A stretch of DNA of 64,000 nucleotides from positions 136,972 through 200,971 of the forward strand of contig JBFWVJ010000003.1 in the NCBI GenBank assembly GCA_050246795.1, written 5' to 3'. The notes beneath the pieces were generated by a model. That model was not told where the DNA came from. It worked only from the letters and a program-made list of their open reading frames with translations, and searched no databases. The position numbers and the translations under genes are program-made. How positions within the stretch are numbered: position 1 is the first letter of the stretch; every line of letters starts with the position of its first letter. Source of the DNA: JBFWVJ01 sp050246795. Lineage in GTDB: Bacteria > Patescibacteriota > Gracilibacteria > JAUYGZ01. Positions 22,566 to 31,064 of the stretch are shown here, piece after piece.

Positions 22566-24818
22566 ATGCGTTTTTACCATCTCCTCTTCCGCACCATCCC
22601 TCAACTGCTCACCTATCAATCCGAGCAGGACCTTCCCATGGGAAGCCTGGTAAAAGTCAGCATCGGTAAGAGAACTGTTCACGGCATCGTGATGTCTGAG
22701 GTGCCAGAACCAACCTATGAATGCGTGACCATTCAGGAATTGATCATCCCGGAAGCTATTACCCTTCCACAAATCGAGCTGTGTAAATGGATGAGCGGAT
22801 ACTACTACGCGTCTTTACAAAAATGCGTTCAGCTCTTCATCCCGAGCACCATTTGGAACCATAAGATCAAGCCGAAGAAAGAAGGATTCTTTGAACTAAC
22901 CGTCCCTCTCGAGCAAGCTAGAGAACAGCTCAAGCGAAGTAAAAAACAACTGGAGTTACTGGAATCCTTCGCTGAAACGCCTCTCCAATCAGAAACACTA
23001 CTCAAACAAACCTCAACCACGGCGATCATCAACGCCCTCGTCAAAAAAGGCATCCTGATCAAAAAAGAAGGCGAACTCCTCAACCCCGACCTGCACCATC
23101 GGAGCAAGCCGTATCACGATCAGCCGTTGACGAGCGAGCAGCAGAAGGTACTAAAAAAAATCGAAAGCGAGGTTGGAGAACCTCGCCCATCTTCCAGCGA
23201 GGATGCATGCCCTGAGCGAAGTCGAAGGGTCCATCCTCGCCTTCAGAAGTTCCTCCTCCACGGCATCACCGGCTCCGGAAAAACGGAAATCTACCTCCAG
23301 CTCATCAAAAAAAACATCGAAAAAGACCTGCAAACCATCCTGCTCGTGCCGGAAATAGCGCTCACGACGGAACTCATCCAGTACTTCACCGATCATTTCC
23401 CAGACCAGATCAGCATCGTTCATTCCCACCTCTCCGAAGGGGAACGGGTCCAAAGCTGGCACCGCATTCATCAAGGAAAAACCAAGCTCGTTCTTGGCTC
23501 GCGCTCAGCGTTGTTCACCCCTTGGAAACAATTGGGAGGCATCATCATCGACGAAGAACACGAATGGACCTACAAACAGGAATCTTCGCCCAGATATCAT
23601 GCGAAAACGGTGGCGGAACGGATTGTGGGATTATTCCACAATCCCGTAGAGACGCGATTAATCGCGTCTCTACGGCCAGCACCATTCCTGGTGCTGGGTT
23701 CCGCCACCCCATCCATCGAATCGTATTTTCAAACAACCCCCTACAACCTACAACCTACAACCTACAACCTGCTTTCCCTCACCCACCGCGCCAACCTCTC
23801 CCCACTCCCCCCCGTCACCATCGTCGACCTCCGGGACGAATACAAAAAAAAGAACACGACCATGTTTTCCGATACGTTGAAGAACGCGATTCAGAAACGG
23901 CTGGAAAAGAAAGAACAGGTCATTTTATTTCTGAACAAACGAGGAGCCTCTTCCTCTATCACCTGCCGCGACTGCGGCTATACCCCACGCTGTCCGAACT
24001 GCGACATCGCCTTCACCTACCACGCGCAATTGAAGGATTTTTCAGGAGGAGGGCTTATTTGCCATTATTGTGGCACCTTTGAAGCAAACCTGACGAAATG
24101 TCCAAAATGCTTTTCCGTGGCTATCCGCCATCTGGGATCAGGCACACAAAAAGCCGAAGAACAGCTCAAGCAGTTCTTTCCATCGGCGAGAATACTTCGA
24201 GCCGACAAAGATACCACCAGCGGGAAGTACGACTTCGAAGCCATCTACCATCAGATGAAAAACGGCGATGCCGACCTCCTGATCGGCACCCAGATGATCG
24301 CGAAGGGATTGGATCTCCCCAATATCACACTCACCGGCATCATCATCGCTGATATCGGCCTCCATTTACCAGATTTTCGCGCCAACGAAAGGGTATTTCA
24401 GCTGCTCACCCAAGTCGCTGGCCGTTCTGGAAGGCATAAGCCAGGAGAAGTCATCATCCAAACGTATCAGCCCTATCACCCGAGTATCCAGGCGGCAAAG
24501 AATCATGACTATTCGAAATTTTACCAAGAAGAAATCCAGGTCCGTGAAGCGCTCCAATATCCACCATTCTCAAACCTCATCAAACTGATCTACGCCCATG
24601 AAGACGCCAGAAAAGCGGAAGCGGAAGCGAAAAGAATGTATCAGCAGTTTATGACCTTCAACCCTGAACTATCAACCATCAACCTCTCCCCCCACTACAT
24701 CCCCCGCCTCCACGGCAAATACATTTGGAATATCTTCATTCGTGGCCAAAATCCTGAGAAAATACTAAAAAACATCGACCTCCCACCCGGGTGGAAAATC
24801 GATGTCGATCCTCGATAA
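22566..24818 (+). CDS. priA: Primosomal helicase PriA with repeat insertions
   Basis: 750 residues. 3'-5' DNA helicase that restarts stalled replication forks. The N-terminal 3'-binding domain is followed by Walker A GITGSGKT (233-240), DEEH (330-333), two Cys4 zinc motifs (C467/C470/C476/C479 and C499/C502/C512/C515) and the late QVAGRSGR motif. Several stretches look inserted relative to typical PriA: residues ~204-226 (contains PERSRR), ~352-374 (encoded by palindromes), ~390-402 (YNLQPTTYNL) and ~698-709. All keep frame and leave motifs intact. Starts at the ATG abutting the leader hairpin. Confidence 0.95.
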   Translation: MRFYHLLFRTIPQLLTYQSEQDLPMGSLVKVSIGKRTVHGIVMSEVPEPTYECVTIQELIIPEAITLPQIELCKWMSGYYYASLQKCVQLFIPSTIWNHKIKPKKEGFFELTVPLEQAREQLKRSKKQLELLESFAETPLQSETLLKQTSTTAIINALVKKGILIKKEGELLNPDLHHRSKPYHDQPLTSEQQKVLKKIESEVGEPRPSSSEDACPERSRRVHPRLQKFLLHGITGSGKTEIYLQLIKKNIEKDLQTILLVPEIALTTELIQYFTDHFPDQISIVHSHLSEGERVQSWHRIHQGKTKLVLGSRSALFTPWKQLGGIIIDEEHEWTYKQESSPRYHAKTVAERIVGLFHNPVETRLIASLRPAPFLVLGSATPSIESYFQTTPYNLQPTTYNLLSLTHRANLSPLPPVTIVDLRDEYKKKNTTMFSDTLKNAIQKRLEKKEQVILFLNKRGASSSITCRDCGYTPRCPNCDIAFTYHAQLKDFSGGGLICHYCGTFEANLTKCPKCFSVAIRHLGSGTQKAEEQLKQFFPSARILRADKDTTSGKYDFEAIYHQMKNGDADLLIGTQMIAKGLDLPNITLTGIIIADIGLHLPDFRANERVFQLLTQVAGRSGRHKPGEVIIQTYQPYHPSIQAAKNHDYSKFYQEEIQVREALQYPPFSNLIKLIYAHEDARKAEAEAKRMYQQFMTFNPELSTINLSPHYIPRLHGKYIWNIFIRGQNPEKILKNIDLPPGWKIDVDPR
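23609..23708 (+). repeat. 100-nt cloverleaf palindromic element inside priA
   Basis: An outer 11-bp stem (GGTGGCGGAAC / GTTCCGCCACC) encloses three perfect hairpins: GGATTGTGG...CCACAATCC (23,620-23,644), a 28-nt palindrome with arm GTAGAGACGCGATT (23,646-23,673), and CCAGCACC...GGTGCTGG (23,676-23,697). Unpaired joints are 0-2 nt. The right outer arm encodes the conserved GSATP of PriA, so the element is not simply external DNA; part may be host sequence captured into pairing. Confidence 0.85.
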
Positions 24819-24825
24819 ACCAGCC

Positions 24826-25239
24826 TTACTCATCAAATCTCAAACCAATCACCTGCAACAAAGATCCTCGTACCCTTCCTGCTTCTTCAAAAAGTTTGGC
24901 ATCTAGTTTCCCATTGAGCAAACGATCAAGAGTGAGTACGCTCTCATCCAAAACCGTAGGAGAAACTCCTTTGACCACTGCAGAGTTTTTAAGCAAAGCT
25001 AAAAAAACCGAACACAGCATCTTTTCATGAGGATTGAGGAGGCGGGCACTCGTCATTTTTTTCAAGAACTCATGAATTTTTGTGAATGAAGCCAATAATT
25101 GATCCTCTCTTAAACCTTCTCTGTACTGTGGATCCAAAAGCTTCAGAAAATCCGGGAGAACCATTTGAATAACCTCAAGCGTGATACCTGATTCCACACC
25201 AGCGTGAAGAGTCGGAGAGCGAATGTCTGAGAAGTTCAT
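24826..25239 (-). CDS. Hypothetical helical protein
   Basis: 137 residues from MNFSDIRSPTLHAGVESG; an earlier in-frame start at 25,314 adds a hydrophobic stretch that may be spurious. Soluble and mostly helical (LEVIQMVLPDFLKLLDPQY, KIHEFLKKMTSARLLNPHEKMLCSVFLALLK). No known family recognised. Convergent with priA with an 8-bp gap. Confidence 0.6.
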   Translation of the reverse strand: MNFSDIRSPTLHAGVESGITLEVIQMVLPDFLKLLDPQYREGLREDQLLASFTKIHEFLKKMTSARLLNPHEKMLCSVFLALLKNSAVVKGVSPTVLDESVLTLDRLLNGKLDAKLFEEAGRVRGSLLQVIGLRFDE

Positions 25240-25322
25240 AGGGTGACTAAAGTACACGGATTTTAAAATTTTATTTACAAATGTCAATGAAAAGAAGATA
25301 ATCAGGTACTTCAAAAAGATGT

Positions 25323-25841
25323 ATGAAAATTCCCGAAGATACTCCTACCCCATCTCTCGGACTGAGAAGAATTGGGAAAGCAGCCAAACTCACTCCTGAA
25401 GAAATCCAGGCAAAAAGAAAAGAAATCCAGATGGCATTGGAAGCAAAACAACCGGAAAAAGAACGGCAAGAGGCTCTTGAAAAAGCGGCATACCAAGAAT
25501 ACTTACCCTACGTGATTCACCGACATTTAGAGGTGTTTGTAGATCTCCAAAAAAATGGTATTAGAATCGACGAAGACGGGATCGATATCGAAGCAACTCA
25601 ATCCCACTTAAAGAACATGGGAGAGAACCCCCTTCCCATCTATCCAAAACCATCAGAAGACATACACGAAGCTTTGAAATCGGGAAAAATCCCTCTCCTC
25701 AAAGGTCGGTTTGAACGGCTGGGTATCGCGAGAGCAGCGATCATTTGTTCAGATGGAGAATACTTCGAGATCAACATCAATCCAGGAAAACAATCAATCA
25801 TTTTCCTCAAATACACAAACGACTATTTTTCAGCTTCATAA
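25323..25841 (+). CDS. Hypothetical charged protein
   Basis: 172 residues. The N-terminal half is a Lys/Glu-rich helix (TPEEIQAKRKEIQMALEAKQPEKERQEALEKAA). The C-terminal half is mixed alpha/beta, ending in strands (GEYFEININPGKQSIIFLKYTNDYF). No signal peptide. I recognise no family. It is divergent from the preceding hypothetical gene and is followed after 45 bp by a membrane-anchored zinc peptidase, so a two-gene unit is likely. Confidence 0.6.
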   Translation: MKIPEDTPTPSLGLRRIGKAAKLTPEEIQAKRKEIQMALEAKQPEKERQEALEKAAYQEYLPYVIHRHLEVFVDLQKNGIRIDEDGIDIEATQSHLKNMGENPLPIYPKPSEDIHEALKSGKIPLLKGRFERLGIARAAIICSDGEYFEININPGKQSIIFLKYTNDYFSAS

Positions 25842-25886
25842 AAAATTCATGTTTAATAGGTAGAGTAATCATACATAGCAAAATGT

Positions 25887-27014
25887 ATGCATTTTCCTCA
25901 TTGGATCAGTTCTCTCTTCGTAATACTCCTGGCATTACCAATAGGAGGTCTGACAGGATATCTAGATGCACTCGTCTACTACGATGAGTATCACTCGCAC
26001 CATCAGGAACTGATTCAAAACGAATTGTTTTCACTCGACAATCAAATCGCCCATCACAAATACCAAATAGAACTCAAAAGCTCTTCGAAGCAAAATGTTC
26101 TTGTACCGGACCATCAATTCGTTTTTTGTAATGCAGAAATCACACCCCCAGAAAAATCTATTGTTGAGCTGGAGCAAGCATTAAACCAGTTGGAAGAAAA
26201 AGAAAAAAGAATTTGGGAATATACAAAAATCCATGAGCAACTCCCTGTACACTCAGAGCTTAAAGCCGTAAAGAACCCTGTGAAATGGGCAAGTAAAATA
26301 ATACATAAAGGAGCGGACATGCATCGCAAATATCAAGATGAGCAGAAACTGATAGAGTTCTGGTCATCTCGTTCGGGAACCATACCAGAATTCGTCACGG
26401 TCTACGCTACCAGCCTCACTGATGAAGCACCCGAACTCAACCCGCTCCATGTGAATCAAATCAGTGCCGCCATTGCCCTGATGCCCAAAGGATTTGAAGA
26501 ACGTCTGAAAGCCATTTATATGATCCATGGTGAAGAAAAAATCAGGCGCGGCAGTGCGGGGTTAGGCGTGGTATTCATTGACGCTGAAAAATTGAACATT
26601 TTCCCAATCCTGATTCATGAATTTGGGCATTTATATGATTTTCACGTGGAAAGCGAAGAAGGAGACCCATCCCCCTTTCACAACGGAATCGCTCAACTGA
26701 GTTCAGAAGACCCTAGTGTCAAATACTACCAAATCAGTTGGCAGGATAATCAACACCATCGTGGAAATACGGAGGACTTTTGCTCCTGCTATGGAAGCGA
26801 AAATCCACAGGAAGATTTTGCAGAGGCTTTTTCATTTTATGTCCTCCAAGGAAGCACCTTCGAAAAATGGAGCAAGAAAAATCCCATCCTCAAACAAAAA
26901 TACGACTTCATCAAAGAAGTCTTCAATGGACGAATCTTCTCCTCACCTCATCAAATCCACCAACACCCGTTCAGTGTGGTCGACCTTCCCATCGATTATC
27001 CGTCCCTACTTTAA
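25887..27014 (+). CDS. Membrane-anchored zinc metallopeptidase
   Basis: 375 residues. An N-terminal membrane helix (residues 7-27) is followed by a long helical region (~90-150) and a C-terminal peptidase-like domain. HEFGH at 244-248 gives two zinc-binding His residues and the catalytic Glu; EDFAEAF at 309-315 supplies a likely third ligand (Glu, gluzincin style). Known for the pattern: zinc-dependent peptide hydrolysis. The exact family is unclear. The domain probably faces outside. It overlaps cutA by 4 bp at the 3' ends (convergent). Confidence 0.75.
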   Translation: MHFPHWISSLFVILLALPIGGLTGYLDALVYYDEYHSHHQELIQNELFSLDNQIAHHKYQIELKSSSKQNVLVPDHQFVFCNAEITPPEKSIVELEQALNQLEEKEKRIWEYTKIHEQLPVHSELKAVKNPVKWASKIIHKGADMHRKYQDEQKLIEFWSSRSGTIPEFVTVYATSLTDEAPELNPLHVNQISAAIALMPKGFEERLKAIYMIHGEEKIRRGSAGLGVVFIDAEKLNIFPILIHEFGHLYDFHVESEEGDPSPFHNGIAQLSSEDPSVKYYQISWQDNQHHRGNTEDFCSCYGSENPQEDFAEAFSFYVLQGSTFEKWSKKNPILKQKYDFIKEVFNGRIFSSPHQIHQHPFSVVDLPIDYPSLL

Positions 27015-27325
27015 GCAATCGTTTCTTCAATCCATTGCAAAAATTCCGGATTTCCATCTTTCATTTCGAACACTTCCATCACTGGACATTCGTAAGAATG
27101 CAGCGCCTTCACTCGCTTCATGACCTTAGAAACCAATGAATGCTTCGTTTTCATGAGGAGAAGCACCTCTGAAGCTTTTTGAATGGTTCCCTCCCACCAA
27201 AACATCGACTCCACACCAGGAATCATGTTTGCACAAACGACTAAACGTTCCTCGAGAAGCGCCTTCGCGATCTTGAGAGCTTCTTTTTTGTCCTTGCACG
27301 GAATAAAAATAGAACAGTACTTCAT
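27011..27325 (-). CDS. cutA: CutA1-like divalent ion tolerance protein
   Basis: 104 residues from MKYCSIFIPCKDKKEALKIAKALLEERL. Typical CutA pattern: CANMIPGVESMFWWEGTIQKASEVLLLMKTK, then the HSYECPV motif and the C-terminal FLQWIEETI helix. The family forms very stable trimers; a role in copper tolerance is historical and uncertain. The start at 27,325 matches homologues better than the ORF start at 27,355, which would overlap the next gene. Confidence 0.92.
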   Translation of the reverse strand: MKYCSIFIPCKDKKEALKIAKALLEERLVVCANMIPGVESMFWWEGTIQKASEVLLLMKTKHSLVSKVMKRVKALHSYECPVMEVFEMKDGNPEFLQWIEETIA

Positions 27326-27329
27326 AGGT

Positions 27330-27884
27330 TTATGAAGAACTCCCTGGTATCTCACTCGATCTCTGCTGGAGCAAGTATGCCTGTTTCTTTCTCATCCCAT
27401 AGACGGTCACACTCGTGAAAATCAATGCTGCCACCACTCCAATCACAATGAAGATCACCGGCAAGATAACATCTGGAATCGGCAAATAGCTCTCCGTTGG
27501 GTTTTCTGGATTCACCTTGACCATGACATCCTTCCCGACCGTATATTCAGCCACGGTCTCATCACTGGAAGACCTCCAGGAACTACTCGTCATGTTCACA
27601 AATCCATCATATTGTTCTTCACCTACCAGATAATGATAACGAATATCAGGGGTGTACATCATCGTGCCATCCCCGCGATATGAGCTCACTTCCGAAAAAG
27701 TAATCGTCCCTGGCGTATCAACCCAATGAGTGAATCGATAATAGTCCCAGTACAACATCCTCGCACCGACGAAGACAAAAAGCATCGGTATCCCGATTCC
27801 CATCAGCAGAAAAAGCTTCCAAGGAAACTTCGCCACAGACTTGGGATCATTGAAGTCTACTCTGCTAGACCAAAAAATCTTCAT
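27330..27884 (-). CDS. DUF3592-type membrane protein
   Basis: 184 residues with two membrane helices (WKLFLLMGIGIPMLFVFVGARML and VILPVIFIVIGVVAALIFTSVTVYG) flanking an extracytoplasmic beta domain of ~80 residues (DTPGTITFSEVSSYRGDGT, VGKDVMVKVNPENPTESYL). That layout, the YxGxE-like signature and the NPxNP turn match DUF3592. Function unknown. It sits between glyS and cutA, same strand, spaced 18 bp and 4 bp. Confidence 0.75.
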   Translation of the reverse strand: MKIFWSSRVDFNDPKSVAKFPWKLFLLMGIGIPMLFVFVGARMLYWDYYRFTHWVDTPGTITFSEVSSYRGDGTMMYTPDIRYHYLVGEEQYDGFVNMTSSSWRSSSDETVAEYTVGKDVMVKVNPENPTESYLPIPDVILPVIFIVIGVVAALIFTSVTVYGMRKKQAYLLQQRSSEIPGSSS

Positions 27885-27902
27885 ATGATGAGATCATCAG
27901 GA

Positions 27903-29279
27903 CTAAAAACCAGCGAACTGCTTCTCAAAATAATCTTCCAACTCTGAAACCTTGATCCGCTCCTGCTGCATACTATCCCGATCCCGAATCGTCACGGCAT
28001 CATCTTTTTCCAACGTTTCGTAATCCACCGTCACACAATAAGGTGTCCCGATCTCATCCTGTCGGCGATAGCGTTTCCCGATGGAACCACCATCATCATA
28101 TTCCACTTTGTACTTCTTATTCAAAAGACCAAAAATCTCACCTGCCTTGGTATCCAATCCATCTTTCTTCATAAGCGGCATTACCGCGATTTTCACCGGC
28201 GCGATACTCTTCGCGAACTTCATCACCACGCGTGTATCATCGCCTTCCAATTTCTCTTCTTGATAGGCATCGCAGAGGACGGCTAAGAAAGATCGATCCA
28301 CCCCGAAGGTCGGCTCGACCACGTGAGGAACAAAGCGTTCGTTGGCCGCCTGATCGAAGTACTCCAGCTTCTGCCCGGAATGCTCCGAATGCTGCTTCAA
28401 ATCAAAATCCGTGCGGTAAGCGAGGCCGTAGAGCTCACTTCGTCCAAACGGAAAGTCGTAGACAATATCCACCGTTCGCTTGGAATAGTGCGACAGCTTT
28501 TCCTGTGGATGCTCCGCATGGTGACATTTTTTCTTGTCCAAACCAATGAGCTCACACCACTGGTCCATATCCTTGAGCCATTGCTCGAAGACCTCCTGCC
28601 AGTCTTTTTCACGAATGAAGTATTCGATTTCCATTTGTTCGAATTCCAGCAGGCGGAAAATAAAATTCCCGGGAGTAATTTCATTTCTGAAGGCCTTTCC
28701 AATCTGCGCCACTCCGAAAGGGATCTTCACACGAGTCGTGTCGATAATATTCTTGAACTCCAAAAAGATCGCCTGGGCCGTTTCGGGACGAAGATAAGCG
28801 ATATCTTCCTCATCGCCTGTCTTGTTCAAGGCCGTTTGGAACATCAGATTGAAATACCGCGCCTTGGTAAAATCCTGCTTCCCACAGCGTGGACACTTGA
28901 TCTTATTTTCTTCGATCAACTTGGTCAGATCATCTTCCGATAAGCCTTCGCATTCAATACTGAGGGCTTTTTCTATCAAATGATCCGCTCGATGGCGGGC
29001 CTTACAATTTTTACAGTCCACTTTCGCGTCATTGAAAGAAGACACGTGTCCGGAAGCATGCCAGGTCTTTGGATGCATCAAAATCGGCCCATCGATCCCC
29101 ACCATATCCTGTCGCTGTTGCACAAAGGTCTTCCACCACAAATCTTTTATGTTCTTCTTCAGCTCCGATCCATACGGACCATAGGTATAGCTATTGGAAA
29201 ACCCTCCATAGATTTCCGACCCTGGATAGACAAATCCACGGCGTTTGCAGAGCGATACAATTTTTTCGATTTCGACCAT
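27903..29279 (-). CDS. glyS: Glycyl-tRNA synthetase, alpha2 class II type
   Basis: 458 residues. Charges tRNA-Gly. N-terminus IVSLCKRRGFVYPGSEIYGG and class II motifs are present: FRNEITPGNFIFRLLEFEQMEIEYF (motif 2 region) and the C-terminal EPTFGVDRSFLAVL (motif 3), then an anticodon-binding domain. Zn-type Cys pairs (CKNC, CPRC) appear in the insertion. This is the single-chain alpha2 form, not the alpha/beta form. It follows ribD on the same strand across a repeat-built gap at 29,290-29,374. Confidence 0.96.
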   Translation of the reverse strand: MVEIEKIVSLCKRRGFVYPGSEIYGGFSNSYTYGPYGSELKKNIKDLWWKTFVQQRQDMVGIDGPILMHPKTWHASGHVSSFNDAKVDCKNCKARHRADHLIEKALSIECEGLSEDDLTKLIEENKIKCPRCGKQDFTKARYFNLMFQTALNKTGDEEDIAYLRPETAQAIFLEFKNIIDTTRVKIPFGVAQIGKAFRNEITPGNFIFRLLEFEQMEIEYFIREKDWQEVFEQWLKDMDQWCELIGLDKKKCHHAEHPQEKLSHYSKRTVDIVYDFPFGRSELYGLAYRTDFDLKQHSEHSGQKLEYFDQAANERFVPHVVEPTFGVDRSFLAVLCDAYQEEKLEGDDTRVVMKFAKSIAPVKIAVMPLMKKDGLDTKAGEIFGLLNKKYKVEYDDGGSIGKRYRRQDEIGTPYCVTVDYETLEKDDAVTIRDRDSMQQERIKVSELEDYFEKQFAGF

Positions 29280-29289
29280 ACGACAGGAA

Positions 29290-29374
29290 TTAGCTTTTTA
29301 GGCGTTAGCTTCTTAGAGAATTCACAGCAGATCTTAGCACCGAAGCAGCTAAAAAGCTAAACAGCTAAAAAGCT
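29290..29374 (-). repeat. Stop-to-start inverted repeat between ribD and glyS
   Basis: Arms of AGCTTTTTAGC words at 29,290-29,316 and 29,345-29,374. The right arm provides the last codons (FLAV) and the TAG stop of ribD; the left arm ends about 10 bp before the glyS ATG. Confidence 0.8.
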
Positions 29375-30583
29375 CCCCTGCCAATACACATCATCCCCCA
29401 GCACCTTCATCTCCCGAAACTGAATGTTCTTCACTTTCCTCTGCCCTCTGCCCTCTGCCAACTCAAACACCTCCACCCCGTCCCCCAAAAACTTCGGAGC
29501 GAAATAAACCATCAGTTCATCCACAAAACCTTCTTTCAAAAACGACGACCACACACTCGACCCTCCTTCGACATAAAGCGAAGCAATCCCCCTTGCCGCT
29601 AGCTCATCCAAAATCTGTCCCAAATGAAGATATCCTGCCTCATTCGTATCGACTTCCAACACTTCTACTCCCTTCTCCACTAATTGAAGTTTTCGCGAAG
29701 CGCGTCTCTGAAACTGTCGGCCTCGGAACAAAATCGTTCCCGGTCGGACCACAGCAGCCGTGATGGGAATACTCAGCGCCGCATCAAGAACAATCGTCCT
29801 GGGCTGACGATCGAGAGGAACGTTATTCTTGTCACGGACTGTCAGACGCGAATCATCAGCGATGATGGTCTTCACCCCGACCAAAAGCGCGTCGTACTCT
29901 GCCCGCTTTTGATGCACATGTTCCCGGCTTTCTTCACCCGTGAGCCAAAGCGATTCACCTCGCTTGCGAACAATCCGTCCATCCAAGGTCTGTGCAATTT
30001 TTAGGGTAACCCACGGTTTGCGTTCGCGGACCCATTTGAAGAAAAAACGATTCTGCCATTGTAACTCCTCAAGAAGCCCCTGCAAGGTGGTAGCTGATAG
30101 GTTGTAGGTTGTAGCTTTGGCATTTGGAATTTGTAGTTTGTTTCGAATTTCTGATTTCTGATTTCGAATGTCATCTTCCAACACTAGTACTTCAATCCCC
30201 GCTTCACGCAACGAAGCAACCCCCTTCCCACTCACCTCCGGATTCGGATCGAGTAATCCAACCACCAATTTCTTCACACCGCTTTCCAGAATAATCTCCG
30301 TGCAAGGCTTCGTCTTCTTATTCGTATGACAGCACGGCTCCAACGTCACATACAAAACATCCGATGTCTGTATTTTTTCCTTTTTCCTTTTTCCTTTTTC
30401 CTTTGCAAGCAAATTCCTCTCCGCATGCCCCTCCCCAAACTTCCGATGCCAGTCCTCAGCAATGACCTTTCCCTTTCGTACCAGTACCGCCCCTACCACC
30501 GGATTCGGCGAAACAAATCCACGGCCTTTTTCCGCCAAATCCATGGCTTTCTTCATAAACGGCAAGTGCTTCGCAAGTTCCAT
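29357..30583 (-). CDS. ribD: Bifunctional riboflavin biosynthesis protein RibD
   Basis: 408 residues. The N-terminal deaminase has the zinc site GEGHAERN (H53, E55) and LEPCCHTNKKTKPC; the C-terminal reductase has TLKIAQTLDGRI and LYVEGGSSVWSSFL. It converts the GTP cyclohydrolase product to 5-amino-6-ribitylamino-uracil-phosphate. Three low-complexity stretches look inserted: residues 61-72 (KEKGKRKKEKIQ), 140-165 (contains NQKSEIRNK) and 376-383, the last from a GGCAGAG repeat. They avoid the active-site motifs. ribD is split from the other rib genes by a plus-strand gene. Confidence 0.95.
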   Translation of the reverse strand: MELAKHLPFMKKAMDLAEKGRGFVSPNPVVGAVLVRKGKVIAEDWHRKFGEGHAERNLLAKEKGKRKKEKIQTSDVLYVTLEPCCHTNKKTKPCTEIILESGVKKLVVGLLDPNPEVSGKGVASLREAGIEVLVLEDDIRNQKSEIRNKLQIPNAKATTYNLSATTLQGLLEELQWQNRFFFKWVRERKPWVTLKIAQTLDGRIVRKRGESLWLTGEESREHVHQKRAEYDALLVGVKTIIADDSRLTVRDKNNVPLDRQPRTIVLDAALSIPITAAVVRPGTILFRGRQFQRRASRKLQLVEKGVEVLEVDTNEAGYLHLGQILDELAARGIASLYVEGGSSVWSSFLKEGFVDELMVYFAPKFLGDGVEVFELAEGRGQRKVKNIQFREMKVLGDDVYWQGSFLAV

Positions 30584-30625
30584 TTCTCAGGAAAATTGAT
30601 CAGGAGTAGAATAGCATAAGAATGA

Positions 30626-30722
30626 ACGCTAGGAGTATTAGGAACACAAAGAGTATCAGGAGAAATTCTCCTCCTCATCCTCCTCATACTCCTCATACTC
30701 CTCAACATCCTCATACTCCCTC
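30626..30722 (+). repeat. CATACTCCT/AGGAGTAT word array
   Basis: Left part carries AGGAGTATTAGGA and AGAGTATCAGGAG; right part carries three to four tandem CTCATACTCCT words that can pair with it. It fills the divergent gap between ribD and the coiled-coil gene and ends 3 bp before that gene's ATG. Confidence 0.75.
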
Positions 30723-30725
30723 CCC

Positions 30726-31064
30726 ATGACCAATGAAGAACAAATCATCAAATCACTCGAAGAAATCAAGCAAGCCCTGAGGCATATCTATGGCGAAGGA
30801 GAACAGCAAGACACCTTGATCACCAACATTGAAAAAAACGTAAAGGCGACCATGCAATACGAAATCGCAAAAATTCAAAAAAGTATAGATGCGATCAGTC
30901 TGAAAATTGGAAACATGACGAAATTGGCAGATTCGCTGGATAACCTGATCAAAATGATCAGTAAAATCGATTTTTCCGACATGAAATCCGATATCGACCG
31001 CATCCGAAACCAGCTCATCACCTTTGAATCAAAGCTCAACAACATCGATCGAAAAATCCGCTAA
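30726..31064 (+). CDS. Coiled-coil protein
   Basis: 112 residues, soluble, almost entirely helical with heptad-like spacing (MTKLADSLDNLIKMISKIDFSDMKSDIDRIRNQLITFESKLNNIDRK). No catalytic motif or membrane segment. Function unknown. It interrupts the rib gene set on the opposite strand and overlaps the 3' end of ribA by 4 bp. A purine-rich word array lies directly upstream. Confidence 0.65.
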   Translation: MTNEEQIIKSLEEIKQALRHIYGEGEQQDTLITNIEKNVKATMQYEIAKIQKSIDAISLKIGNMTKLADSLDNLIKMISKIDFSDMKSDIDRIRNQLITFESKLNNIDRKIR

